Shown piece by piece: positions 18,260 through 27,482 of a DNA stretch of 48,309 nucleotides. Numbering within the stretch: position 1 is the stretch's first letter; the number at the start of each line of letters is the position of its first letter. The position numbers and the translations under genes were made by a program. A model generated the notes under the pieces. It made no database searches. It worked only from the letters and a program-made list of their open reading frames with translations, and was not told where the DNA came from. This DNA is from Nitrospirota bacterium (GTDB taxonomy: Bacteria > Nitrospirota > Nitrospiria > SBBL01 > JAADHI01), in NCBI GenBank assembly GCA_029261215.1, contig JAJDBT010000009.1, positions 1 through 48,309 on the forward strand, written 5' to 3'.

Positions 18260-19735
18260 ATGACAAAAAAAAACCCATATATTTTAATCTTCATTATCTC
18301 ACTTACCCTGGTGACAGGGTGCGTTCGCCGCATTGCGCCGAACGGCATCGGCCCGACAAACCTGGAAGAAGGGTTAATCGCATACGACCAGGGGGAATGG
18401 GAAAAGGCCCTGTCTCATTTAGACAAAGCCATTCAAAATGATCCTGAAAATACAGAAGCCTATTTTAAGCGCGGCGTTATTTTCCAGCGCATGGAAAAAA
18501 TTGACTCCGCAATCTTAAATTATCGGGAAGTGGTCCGCATCGACCGGAAGCACTTTAAAGCCCATTACAACCTAGCCAATCTCTATTCCTTTGAAAAAGC
18601 AGATGCTGTTCAGGCCGTCTTTCACTATCGCCGATTTCTTAAAATGGCTCCGAATCACCCGCTTGCACCCAAGGCACGGGACAAACTGGCCAAGCTGACA
18701 AAAGTTGCGGGAGATAAAAACCCCTTTCTCTCCTCGGAAAAAGAACAGGACAGACTTGCAAGTGGATCCCCTTTTGCCGGAGAACTTGTGCAGCCGCCGA
18801 TTTCCCCGCCCCCTTTTTCAAAACCCTCTTCAGAAAAACCAGGTCGAGGCGGCGTCTTTCCTCAGGTTGTCTGTATCAGCGGGATGGTGGGGCAAACACA
18901 GGTCGAAGGGAGTGGTTTTATTGTGGGAGAACAGGGCTACATTCTTGCCAGCGGGCATCAGGTAGAGCGGGCCACACGACTTACTGTAAAATTTCAGGAT
19001 GGCAGCACCTATCCGGCCAATCTGCTTTCAGTCAGCGAAGCACTCGATTTATCCCTGCTCCAAATTCCTTTTCAGGGGATGAGCCCCTTAGCCTTTGATC
19101 TTGAAAAATCCGCCAGCGTGGGAGATCCCGTGCTCGCGGTGGGCTGCCCTTTTGGGCTCAACCACTCGGCTTCGCAAGGGATTATCAGCGCTCCGGAGCG
19201 AAAAATAGGCGAAAAACACTTATTGCAAACAGATGTCGCGATTAATCCGGGAAGCAGCGGCGGCCCACTACTCAGTCGGGAAGGAGAAGTCCTGGGTGTT
19301 GTCGTCGGCATGCTTCCACAGGCCCAAGGCATCGCATTTGCGCTCCCGGCACGGGAAGTCCGTCATTTTCTTGGGGAGACTTTCCTGCAAATCGGAAACC
19401 TCTATGCCGAGGTAAACCGCTACACTGAAGCGGCCGAAGCCCTGTTGATCAGCAGCAATTTTTGGCCGGAGTCGCCACAAGCCCTGAATAATCTGGGCGA
19501 AGTCTATCGAAGGCTCCAACAATTTGATGCGGCAGAGACCGCTTATTTAAGATCTTTATTAAGTAATCCGAGGTATGCGGAAGCCCATTACAATCTGGGT
19601 ATTCTTTACGACAACCATTTAAACAAACGAAAACAGGCCGCCACGCATTATCGAAAATATCTTGAACTCAAACCCAGATCAGCCGATGCCGCGCAAGTCG
19701 GACAGTGGCTGACGGCGGCGGAATCAGGCCAATAG
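18260..19735 (+). CDS. Lipoprotein with TPR, trypsin-like protease and TPR domains
   Basis: A 491-residue lipoprotein: the signal ends LVTGC, a good lipobox. TPR motifs cover about residues 33-145, a Pro-rich linker follows, then an HtrA/DegP-type serine protease domain (about 195-385), then further TPRs (about 390-480). The triad is intact: His233 in LASGHQVE, Asp263 in ALDLSLLQI, and Ser333 in NPGSSGGPLL (the family norm is NPGNSGGP). There is no PDZ domain, so the TPRs may take over substrate selection. It would act in the periplasm, anchored to a membrane. Eight bases separate it from the kinase gene, indicating one operon and possibly protease-kinase cooperation. Confidence 0.85.
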   Translation: MTKKNPYILIFIISLTLVTGCVRRIAPNGIGPTNLEEGLIAYDQGEWEKALSHLDKAIQNDPENTEAYFKRGVIFQRMEKIDSAILNYREVVRIDRKHFKAHYNLANLYSFEKADAVQAVFHYRRFLKMAPNHPLAPKARDKLAKLTKVAGDKNPFLSSEKEQDRLASGSPFAGELVQPPISPPPFSKPSSEKPGRGGVFPQVVCISGMVGQTQVEGSGFIVGEQGYILASGHQVERATRLTVKFQDGSTYPANLLSVSEALDLSLLQIPFQGMSPLAFDLEKSASVGDPVLAVGCPFGLNHSASQGIISAPERKIGEKHLLQTDVAINPGSSGGPLLSREGEVLGVVVGMLPQAQGIAFALPAREVRHFLGETFLQIGNLYAEVNRYTEAAEALLISSNFWPESPQALNNLGEVYRRLQQFDAAETAYLRSLLSNPRYAEAHYNLGILYDNHLNKRKQAATHYRKYLELKPRSADAAQVGQWLTAAESGQ

Positions 19736-19743
19736 GATCTCCA

Positions 19744-21195
19744 ATGACAACATCGGTGCGATATCAAATCATTGAGGAAATCGGGCGCGGGGCCATGGGA
19801 ATCGTTTACCTTGGGAAAGATCCCAAAATCAACCGGGATGTCGCCTTAAAATGTCTTCGGCCCCATATTCTGGAAGCCCATGAAAGCGCTGGCAAACGCT
19901 TCCAGCAGGAAATCCTGGCCCTCGGCCGATTGATTCATCCCAACATCGTCACGATTTTTGATGTTTGGGAAGATCCTGCTTCAAACAACACTTACATTGT
20001 GATGGAGTATGTTGAAGGCACTTCACTGGCCCAACTCATTAAAGAGAAATCGCCTTTCTCAGCGGAAGAAGTGGTTTATATTGGCGTTGAAATCTGCAAA
20101 GGGCTTCATTTTGCCCATTCCAAAGAAGTTGTTCACCGGGACATCAAACCCGCAAATGTCTTGCTCTCGGAAGACTTGAGCACCGTAAAAATCACGGATT
20201 TTGGGATTGCGCGTCTCGACAGTATCGGCCTGACCCAGAGTGACCACCTGGCCGGAACCCCTCAATATATGTCCCCCGAACAATGCCGGGGAGAAACGCT
20301 CAGCGGTCGATCTGATCTTTTTGCCGTGGGCGCATTGCTTTATGAAATGCTCACCTATCAAAAAGCCTTTCAGGGGGACTCGGTGACGGGCATCATGCAT
20401 AAAATTCTGACCCATACGCCCTATCCTCCGTACCTCGTTTCCGATGATGCTTCGGAAGCATTAAGTGCAGTCGTGATGCAAGCACTTGAAAAGGACGCCG
20501 ACAAACGATTTTCATCCGGGTTTGCAATGGCCGATGCGCTAAGGGTCTCTCTCGAAGAGACAGCAGTAGACACGGACCCTTCGTTCCAGTCGACCCCCTC
20601 CATTTCATCCTCTCACTCAATGACGGAAAAAATAGAGCATATCGGAGAGACGGCCGAGACCCGGGCCGCGCCTCTCTCTCCAGAGACACTGGATACACCT
20701 GAAAGACCTGTGGCTTCCGAAACCCGTATCCCGCGGATTGAAAAGAAGGCTCGCGGAAGACGTCTCCCCCTCATGCTGCTTCCGATTGCCCTGCTTGTAG
20801 TCATTGGCATTTTGTACACACTGCAACTGACTCCAAACACCCCGCTGAAAGGCCCTTCAGACCCAAAATCGGCGGGGTCTGCCCCACAGGATAAAAACAG
20901 ACAACCGCAATCAAAACCAACAGCCGCACCGATCCCCAGGATGCGCGAAAAAATCGACATAAAACCCCAGGTTTTGTTCGGGCAAGTCATTTTTGCCACG
21001 AGCCCAAGCGGGGCAGATATTTTAATTAATGGCATCAATAAGGGGAAGAGTCCTGTGACACTGGATCTTCCCGCAGGGTCACATGACTTGCTTGTTTCCA
21101 AAAAAGGCTATCATGCTCTGGAGGCGACCATTGATGTGCCCTCCGGAGAAAAAACACCTGTCACCCTGAAACTACTAGAGGAGAACACGCCATGA
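19744..21195 (+). CDS. Transmembrane Ser/Thr protein kinase with PEGA domain
   Basis: A 483-residue eukaryotic-type kinase starting at ATG 19744. Visible motifs: glycine loop GRGAMGIVYLG (14-24), Lys36, catalytic HRDIKPANVLL (His131, Asp133), DFGIA (Asp152), and GTPQYMSPEQ in the activation segment. A variable Ser/Thr-rich linker leads to one membrane helix (about 341-360), a Pro/Gln-rich stretch, and an extracytoplasmic PEGA domain (about 415-480, ATSPSGADILINGINKGKSP...). The kinase domain faces the cytoplasm and PEGA the periplasm, where it could sense or bind the surface system encoded around it. Its stop overlaps the next start (ATGA), so translation is coupled. Confidence 0.93.
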   Translation: MTTSVRYQIIEEIGRGAMGIVYLGKDPKINRDVALKCLRPHILEAHESAGKRFQQEILALGRLIHPNIVTIFDVWEDPASNNTYIVMEYVEGTSLAQLIKEKSPFSAEEVVYIGVEICKGLHFAHSKEVVHRDIKPANVLLSEDLSTVKITDFGIARLDSIGLTQSDHLAGTPQYMSPEQCRGETLSGRSDLFAVGALLYEMLTYQKAFQGDSVTGIMHKILTHTPYPPYLVSDDASEALSAVVMQALEKDADKRFSSGFAMADALRVSLEETAVDTDPSFQSTPSISSSHSMTEKIEHIGETAETRAAPLSPETLDTPERPVASETRIPRIEKKARGRRLPLMLLPIALLVVIGILYTLQLTPNTPLKGPSDPKSAGSAPQDKNRQPQSKPTAAPIPRMREKIDIKPQVLFGQVIFATSPSGADILINGINKGKSPVTLDLPAGSHDLLVSKKGYHALEATIDVPSGEKTPVTLKLLEENTP

Positions 21196-23120
21196 AGACA
21201 ATCAAGTACCTGATGATGCTCGGACTGATCATTCTCCCTTTTCTCAGACCTGCAATCGGGGAAGCCGCGCTGACAAAAGGCGCCGTCGCGCCCTCTTTTA
21301 CCGCCCTCGAAACCCACAAAAAAGTGCCGATGATCATCCTTTATTTCTTTAAACATACCTCCAACCCTTCGATCGAGGGACTGGAAAACCTGAAGACCCA
21401 ATATGCTTTGTATCAAAAAGCCGGGATCAAAATTATCGCCATCAGTAAAGATCCAGCCCCTGCTTTGAATCAATATCTGAAAAAGGCGGCTCTGCCCTTT
21501 CCTGTTGTAAACGACACCGGGAAAATATTTAAGGATTACGGCGTTCAGATTATTTTTCCAACCACCATCATCCTTGGCCCCGGCGGGCGGGTCACCGACA
21601 CGCTCGAAGGCGGCGGACCTTCATCAAAACAATTTATCACCACCGTCGCACAACGCAGTATGCAGCTCAAACAAAATACCCTCGCAAAAACACTCTACAC
21701 CCAGGTTTTAAAGAATGACCCAAAAGATGTTGCAGCCCAAACGGGCCTGGGTGAAATTTTGCTCAAAGAAGGCAAGTTCGACCAGGCCCAGGCGACATTT
21801 TCAAAAGTGGTGGCATTAAACGCTCCTGAAGCCATTTTAGGAAAAGAAGGACTGGCCGCACTCCATCTTGAAAAAGGAGAAACAGCTCAGGCGATTGCCG
21901 TGGCAGAGGAAATTCAAAAAGACGATCCGGAAAATGGACTGGTTCACCTCATCAAAGCCAATGTCCTTGCAAGCCGGGGTGATCAGGATGGGGCATTATC
22001 TGAGTACAATGAAGCGATTGATGGAAAGCTGAGCACAGATTTACAACGAGCTGAAGCCTACAACCAGGCGGGGCGCATCCACTCGGAACGCGGAAACTAT
22101 GACCAGGCGGAATCAATGTACCAGCAGGCGGTCAACCAAAATCCCTATTCCTCCGAAATTTTAACCAACAGCGGGGCGCTCTACGAAAAACAAGGCCAAC
22201 CTCACAAGGCGCTGGCATTTTACCAGGAAGCCCTCACCGCCGACCCTGCCGACGAAGTGGCCCAGCTTCTCTCCATACGTATCACCCAGCACCTCGAATT
22301 CAAAGAAGACATGGCCCGTCAGGAGCGTGTAGACAAACTCGTAACCGAACTGGCAGACCGCTTCAAGGCAGGGAGAATCGCATCTGATACCCCTTCAGAT
22401 CATTGGTCTTCGCGACCCATGACCGTCGCCTTTTTAGGATTAAAGTCCATCGGAAGCGGGGGGCTCTTGCGTGAAGGCATGACACAAGTGCTTCAAGAGG
22501 AAATCGCTCAAAAAATGATGTCTTCCCAACGCATTTCAATGGTTGAACGTGAGATTCTGGAGAAACTTTTGATGGAGTTGAAACTCGGATCCTCCGAACT
22601 GGCCGATCCCGAAACTGCATTAAAACTGGGAAAAATCCTGGCTGCGCGCCTTATTGTCACTGGCAGCCTGATTCAAGTGCCAAACGGTATCCGGCTCAGC
22701 CTGCGCATCATTGACCCTGAAACCTCAGCGATCAAAATGACCTACTCGGACGAGATGGGCCCGAATAAAGGGTTGATGGCGCTTGCGGATGCTACCGGAC
22801 GAACCTTAAGCGAACGCATCAGGACGACTTACCCGCTTCGTGGCAAAATCGCTCTGGTTGAAGAAGACCATCAGGTCATCGTCAACCTCGGTCGAAAACA
22901 TGGCATGCAAGCCGGGGTCAAAATGAAAATTATCGCAGACGGCGACGCCATTATGATGGACGGAAAAGTCATTGGTCATCGAAAAAAGAAGGTCGGCCTG
23001 CTTGAAATTGTGAGCGTCGAAGAAGGGCTTTCATACGCGAAATTGACCGAAGAGACCGCAACCATCCAAAAGGATCAAAAGGTTCTGGAAAATGTGGAAA
23101 AAGCACCCAAGGCTTTCTAG
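21192..23120 (+). CDS. Fusion: redox-dead thioredoxin fold, TPRs, CsgG/FlgO-like and FlgT-C-like domains
   Basis: A 642-residue exported protein (signal peptide about 1-25). Residues 28-160 have the AhpC/TlpA-like thioredoxin fold (VAPSFTALE, MIILYFFKHTSNPSIEGL, GIKIIAISKD, FPTTIILGPGG). The active-site CxxC is replaced by Ser57-Asn-Pro-Ser60, so no disulfide chemistry is expected. TPR repeats cover about 165-385. A FlgO/CsgG-like domain follows (about 405-540: MTVAFLGLKS, MVEREILEKLLMELKLGSSEL, LGKILAARLIVTGSLIQ), then a FlgT-C-like domain (GKIALVEEDHQVIVNLGRKHGMQAGVKM). It overlaps both neighbouring genes, placing it firmly in the kinase operon. It is likely a periplasmic scaffold; the role is inferred. 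Confidence 0.8.
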   Translation: MKTIKYLMMLGLIILPFLRPAIGEAALTKGAVAPSFTALETHKKVPMIILYFFKHTSNPSIEGLENLKTQYALYQKAGIKIIAISKDPAPALNQYLKKAALPFPVVNDTGKIFKDYGVQIIFPTTIILGPGGRVTDTLEGGGPSSKQFITTVAQRSMQLKQNTLAKTLYTQVLKNDPKDVAAQTGLGEILLKEGKFDQAQATFSKVVALNAPEAILGKEGLAALHLEKGETAQAIAVAEEIQKDDPENGLVHLIKANVLASRGDQDGALSEYNEAIDGKLSTDLQRAEAYNQAGRIHSERGNYDQAESMYQQAVNQNPYSSEILTNSGALYEKQGQPHKALAFYQEALTADPADEVAQLLSIRITQHLEFKEDMARQERVDKLVTELADRFKAGRIASDTPSDHWSSRPMTVAFLGLKSIGSGGLLREGMTQVLQEEIAQKMMSSQRISMVEREILEKLLMELKLGSSELADPETALKLGKILAARLIVTGSLIQVPNGIRLSLRIIDPETSAIKMTYSDEMGPNKGLMALADATGRTLSERIRTTYPLRGKIALVEEDHQVIVNLGRKHGMQAGVKMKIIADGDAIMMDGKVIGHRKKKVGLLEIVSVEEGLSYAKLTEETATIQKDQKVLENVEKAPKAF

Positions 23121-23811
23121 GTTCCCTTTGACTTGTCTGACAATGTTTTGTATCGTGCAAGCCTGTACTTCAAAACCAGACATTAAGAATTCGGAGGTCG
23201 CCCTCCCCCAAATGTATACGGTTGCCGTCATGCCTTTTAAAGACAATAGCATGAGTCACTCCCCGGAAACCCTCGGGTTGGCCCAGACCGTCGTTGAACG
23301 CATTTCAGAGCAACTGGCCGGTGCTCACGGCATTTCCCTCATCGACCGGGATTCGATTGAAAAACTATTAAATGAACTTTCCCTTTCCAGCCAGGGTCTC
23401 ACCGAATCGGAAGGACGGCTTGAGCTTGGAAAACTCCTCGGGGCCCATTATCTGTTGATGGGGGAATATAGTGAAATTTTTGGGAATCTCCGTCTGGATG
23501 CCCGCATTGTCGAAGTACAAACAGGAAAGATCATTGGTTCAAACGAAATGAATGGCGCTGTCACCAAAAGACCGCAACTGGAACAGGTTTTTTCAGAAAA
23601 AACAGCGGCGCTCCTGCTTTCGAAAACCGGAGGAACGCGTACTCCTAAAGCGAGCAGCAGCCAGGATTACCTGAAGCTTGGACTCAAGTACGAACAGGAA
23701 AATAAACCGGATGAGGCCTTAAACGCATATCAAAAAGCCCTTTCCCTCAATCCGGAGAACCAAGAGGCAAAAGACCGCATGGAAACCCTGATGATTATGG
23801 CCATTGAATGA
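23092..23811 (+). CDS. FlgO/CsgG-like lipoprotein with C-terminal TPR
   Basis: A 239-residue lipoprotein: a basic start (MWKKHPRLSR), a hydrophobic segment and lipobox VQAC. The FlgO/CsgG-like domain covers about residues 40-180: YTVAVMPFKDNSM, LIDRDSIEKLLNELSLSSQGL, LGKLLGAHYLLMGEYSEI, ARIVEVQTGKIIGSNEM. One or two TPR motifs follow (YLKLGLKYEQENKPDEALNAYQKALSLNPEN). Proteins of this type sit in the outer membrane in flagellar (FlgO, FlgP) or curli (CsgG) systems; no flagellar or curli structural gene is nearby. It overlaps the preceding gene by 29 bases, so co-translation is likely. Confidence 0.8.
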   Translation: MWKKHPRLSRFPLTCLTMFCIVQACTSKPDIKNSEVALPQMYTVAVMPFKDNSMSHSPETLGLAQTVVERISEQLAGAHGISLIDRDSIEKLLNELSLSSQGLTESEGRLELGKLLGAHYLLMGEYSEIFGNLRLDARIVEVQTGKIIGSNEMNGAVTKRPQLEQVFSEKTAALLLSKTGGTRTPKASSSQDYLKLGLKYEQENKPDEALNAYQKALSLNPENQEAKDRMETLMIMAIE

Positions 23812-23913
23812 AAATCGGTATAAAAACACGGCACAACATTGCGACAGACATGGCATGACATGCTGAATTCAAGCGATAGCAGACCTCATCGTCTTATCAG
23901 ACAAAGGATAAAA

Positions 23914-26094
23914 ATGCACACCCAAAATGCAACACAATCTCTTTTTTTTGCAAGCCTGCTTTTTCTTTTTTTTCTGGCGGCCTGCGGCCAAGGGGAAAAG
24001 CCTTCAAATGGCGCAGCATCGGTGGGCCTTAGTCTGAAATTCGCCGCCGAAGACAGTCAAAAGGGATCATCAGAACCGCGATTGAAACCGCCTGGGGAGT
24101 ATGTGCTATCCGTCAAAATTCAGGTCACCACAAATACAGGCTCGCCCGCAGCGGACACTGTTGTTGCGAACGTGACTCCAGGCGAGACACTGATTGTAGA
24201 AATTAAAAATGTGCAAACCGGCCCCGCACGCACATTCACGGTGGAAGCCTTTTCCGGACCCAATGGAACAGGCAATCTGGTTTTTCAAGGGCAAAAAACC
24301 GTTGACCTTCTTCCAGGAACAAGCGTAGCACTTACAATCGACATGCGTCCGGCTGAAGGCCCTTCGCCGGGAGAATCCATTGCACTTACACCCAAAGAAG
24401 TCACGGTTGAACTTTTGAGCGCAACGACATTTACCGCAGATACCCCCGACCCCGTATTGGAATGGTCTGTCAATGATGTCATTGGCGGAAATGAAGCACT
24501 GGGAACCCTTGTCATCCAGGGCAACATCGCAACCTATACTGCTCCAGCGGCTTTTCCTGAAACAAATGTCCTCACCATCAAAGCCCTCAGTGTCACAGAT
24601 CCAACGTCTTTTGGAACCGCGAAGGTCAACCTGAAAAATCCAGAATTTCAGATTTCACCCCGCTCAGCCATCGTTCCAAAAATACAGAAACAGGCATTTA
24701 CCTTAAGTGGCATTGCCCCTTCTAATGTCACATGGCAAGTCAATGAAGTCATTGATGGGAACAGCACCCTTGGGACAATTGATCAAAACGGTCTTTATAC
24801 TGCCCCGGCTTTGATTCCCATTGATACCAAGCAAACAACCATCGGCGTGCCGCTGCCGATCCGGGTAGAAGCGCACAGCAAGACCAATCCTGCTTCAATC
24901 GATATGGCCACGCTTCGGGTCATGACCGGATCACAGATCGGTTTTGGCGAAAACATGCCGCTCTCAAATGCCGGCGTGTCCACCCGATCTGCCGGACAAA
25001 GGAGCATCGCTTTTTATAAAGGAATCGTTTACGCGACCTGGAGTGACGGGACCAATATTTTCTTCGCACAAAGTACAGATGGCCTGAACTGGTCAGATCC
25101 GGAACTTATTTTTGCCTGTACCGGGGGCAATGCAAAAAACCCCGCAATGGCCATCGGCTCAAAGGGCGAAATCTACATCATTCTTGAAGAAACAATCCAG
25201 GGCCAAGGCACTTCTGTTTGGCTTTTAATCCGGGCGAGTGCAACGGCCGAGTTCCAAGCGGAACAAATCGTGAAAGACAGCTCGCCCTCACCCGAACCCA
25301 GCATCGCCGTCGCACCGAACGGCACTGTTTTTATGGCGTGGGCGACTGAACAAGAATTGACCGGCTACGACATCTTCTTTCAACGCTTGAATTTCGACGG
25401 AACCCCTCTGGATGAAAGCCCAAGGCCACTCACACAAAAATCACTTTCTGAAAAATCGCCTGTTTTGAATGTTTCAGAAAGCGGCCTTGTCTTTGCCGCC
25501 TGGATAGAACAAACCTTTGACTCAAGCCAAACCACAGCCGCTTTTGTGCAATCCACAAACAGCCTTTTTGCCGCCTCATCGACTGATGGCGGGGTGTCCT
25601 TTTCGGCTTCCGTTCAAATCGATGATCTAAGCACGCTCAATCCTGCTAATGCCATGCGGCCCTCCTTGGCTGCGGGGCCTGCCGGAACCGTCTATGTCGC
25701 TTGGGAACGTGATACCTGCGGGGATGGCTGCGTTGAGATTGCCTTCGATACGGGAAAAATGGGTGCCTCTGGTTTATCTTTCGGGTCTGATCAAAGTGTG
25801 CGTCGAGCGGATCAGGAATCCTTTCCCCGACAATATTCACCCAGCGTCGCATGGGACGCGGCCAACGGAATCTATGTCGGGTTTTTAGAAGAAGGTTCGG
25901 ATGACCTGATCTATCTGGCCAAAAGCACAGACGAAGGCACGAAATTCTCATTTTCAAGAATAAGTGATATCGCAGGCTTTCCGAAGTCAAACCCTGCCAT
26001 TGCCGTAGATCGTGCAGGACGGGTCTTCTCCATTTGGGCAGGGCCAGGCGAAAGCGAATCAGGCAATGTGGCCTGGTTTTCCTGGGGAGAATAA
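23914..26094 (+). CDS. Large lipoprotein: Ig-like domains and beta-propeller
   Basis: A 726-residue protein. The start is ATG 23914 with AAAGGA upstream; a longer frame to 23839 would bury the signal peptide. Lipobox LAAC. After a Ser/Gly linker comes a beta-sandwich (about 45-145), then two Ig-like modules with WSVNDVIGGNEALGT and WQVNEVIDGNSTLGT. From about residue 370 a sialidase/BNR-type propeller follows, with repeated Ser-x-Asp-Gly-x-x-W-like blades (STDGLNWSDPELI, SSTDGGVSFSASVQI, STDEGTKFSFSRI). No sialidase Arg triad is obvious, so it is more likely a binding than a hydrolytic propeller. The N-terminal half is paralogous to that of the lipoprotein at 27483. Probable surface exposure is inferred. 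Confidence 0.75.
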   Translation: MHTQNATQSLFFASLLFLFFLAACGQGEKPSNGAASVGLSLKFAAEDSQKGSSEPRLKPPGEYVLSVKIQVTTNTGSPAADTVVANVTPGETLIVEIKNVQTGPARTFTVEAFSGPNGTGNLVFQGQKTVDLLPGTSVALTIDMRPAEGPSPGESIALTPKEVTVELLSATTFTADTPDPVLEWSVNDVIGGNEALGTLVIQGNIATYTAPAAFPETNVLTIKALSVTDPTSFGTAKVNLKNPEFQISPRSAIVPKIQKQAFTLSGIAPSNVTWQVNEVIDGNSTLGTIDQNGLYTAPALIPIDTKQTTIGVPLPIRVEAHSKTNPASIDMATLRVMTGSQIGFGENMPLSNAGVSTRSAGQRSIAFYKGIVYATWSDGTNIFFAQSTDGLNWSDPELIFACTGGNAKNPAMAIGSKGEIYIILEETIQGQGTSVWLLIRASATAEFQAEQIVKDSSPSPEPSIAVAPNGTVFMAWATEQELTGYDIFFQRLNFDGTPLDESPRPLTQKSLSEKSPVLNVSESGLVFAAWIEQTFDSSQTTAAFVQSTNSLFAASSTDGGVSFSASVQIDDLSTLNPANAMRPSLAAGPAGTVYVAWERDTCGDGCVEIAFDTGKMGASGLSFGSDQSVRRADQESFPRQYSPSVAWDAANGIYVGFLEEGSDDLIYLAKSTDEGTKFSFSRISDIAGFPKSNPAIAVDRAGRVFSIWAGPGESESGNVAWFSWGE

Positions 26095-26184
26095 ACACAG
26101 ATTGAACCACGGGTGGGATTGATAGCCCCCGAACACAAGGGCAACTCATCCTGAACTTTTAATGATAATAGGAGCGCATTCGTC

Positions 26185-27429
26185 ATGTTCCATCACAAAG
26201 ATGTAGTTCAAGACCCTCACCGTATCACCAAGCAGGGCAGGCTTCTGCCGCTCTTTTTTACGGTCTTAATCCTCAGTTCATTTTTAATGCCTCCCGGGGC
26301 ATCGGCACTTTCAGGGATTTCAGACAAAGCGCTCAAAAAACTCTACGGGAGCGGGCAGTATAAAGAAGTTGTTGAAGCCCTGGCAGGCTCGGAAGATTGG
26401 AACTCAGAACAATCCCTCTACCTCGGCCTCAGTCATTTGCGTTTGGGGAATCCCCTGCAAACCATCCGGGCATGGCAGCATTATGTACGCCTGGAAAAAG
26501 GGAGCGAAGGTGGACGAAAAATTTCTCAATACCTGACGCAGCTCTTGAAGCAGGAAGCGACACAAAACGCAAAAGAACAAATAAACCGTGAAAAACAGCT
26601 TGCAATCCAGCTCGACCCCAAGGCGATTGCAGTATACCCCTTTGAAAATAAGGGATCGGAAACCTACGCGCCGCTTTCAAAGGGCCTTGCGGCGATGATC
26701 ATTACAGATCTTTCAAAAGTAAAAGGACTCACCGTTGTCGAAAGAATCCAGCTTCAAGCGGTGCTCAATGAACTGAAAATCGCAAAATCCGGCATCGTCA
26801 ATCCCTTGAGCGCCCCAAGTGCCGGAAAGCTCGTCGGCGCGGCAAAGTTTACGACAGGCAGCATTCTGGATCTGGATGAAGAAAAGATGCGGATTGACGC
26901 CAAAGTCACGCACACAGAAAGTGGGAAACAGGTTTCAGCGGTCGATACTGCCGGAGAACTGGCGTCTTTTTATACCCTGGAAAAAATGCTGGTCTTTAAA
27001 CTGCTTTGCGGCCTCGGGTATTGCCCTGAAAGTCTGGACAACCAGACACGATTGGCCATCGACAAAATTCACACCAAAAACTTTAAAGCCTTTCAGCATT
27101 TTTCAGAAGGTCTTGATTTTTTTGACGAAGCAAATTATCGGGAAGCAGCTCGCTCCTTTGTGCTGGCATTGGAAGAAGATCCTAATTTTGAATTGGCCAG
27201 AAAAGCCTTATTGGAGACCCCCCTATTGCGGCTGACGATTGATCAAATGATTGCTGGCGCAGAATCCATTAATAAAAACACAGACCTGCAATTCCGTTTT
27301 GAAGCAGCGGGTTCTGTCACCCCGAATATTCGTATCGTCAACCCTGTTATCCCCCCGCCTTACTGCACGACATGCACCAGTGCTGGCGGAACGACTGTAC
27401 CCGTGGAGATCCAGATTGATTTTCCATAA
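26185..27429 (+). CDS. Exported FlgO/CsgG-like protein with TPR-like helices
   Basis: A 414-residue protein preceded by AATAGGAG. A signal peptide (about 15-42) ends PGASA; there is no lipobox. Helical repeat-like segments (LYGSGQYKEVVEAL, YLGLSHLRLGNPLQTIRAWQHY) lead into a FlgO/CsgG-like domain (about 150-290: KAIAVYPFENKGSE, VVERIQLQAVLNELKIAKSG, GKLVGAAKFTTGSILDL, DAKVTHTESGKQVSAV). A TPR-like hairpin comes next, then a Pro-rich tail with a CTTC motif. It lies between the two large lipoproteins and is probably periplasmic or attached to the inner face of the outer membrane. It is the fourth CsgG/FlgO-type protein in 10 kb. Confidence 0.75.
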   Translation: MFHHKDVVQDPHRITKQGRLLPLFFTVLILSSFLMPPGASALSGISDKALKKLYGSGQYKEVVEALAGSEDWNSEQSLYLGLSHLRLGNPLQTIRAWQHYVRLEKGSEGGRKISQYLTQLLKQEATQNAKEQINREKQLAIQLDPKAIAVYPFENKGSETYAPLSKGLAAMIITDLSKVKGLTVVERIQLQAVLNELKIAKSGIVNPLSAPSAGKLVGAAKFTTGSILDLDEEKMRIDAKVTHTESGKQVSAVDTAGELASFYTLEKMLVFKLLCGLGYCPESLDNQTRLAIDKIHTKNFKAFQHFSEGLDFFDEANYREAARSFVLALEEDPNFELARKALLETPLLRLTIDQMIAGAESINKNTDLQFRFEAAGSVTPNIRIVNPVIPPPYCTTCTSAGGTTVPVEIQIDFP

Positions 27430-27482
27430 AAACGAAGAGATCCATTGTTCACAATGCAACCTTTAAATAAATGAGTCCTTGA

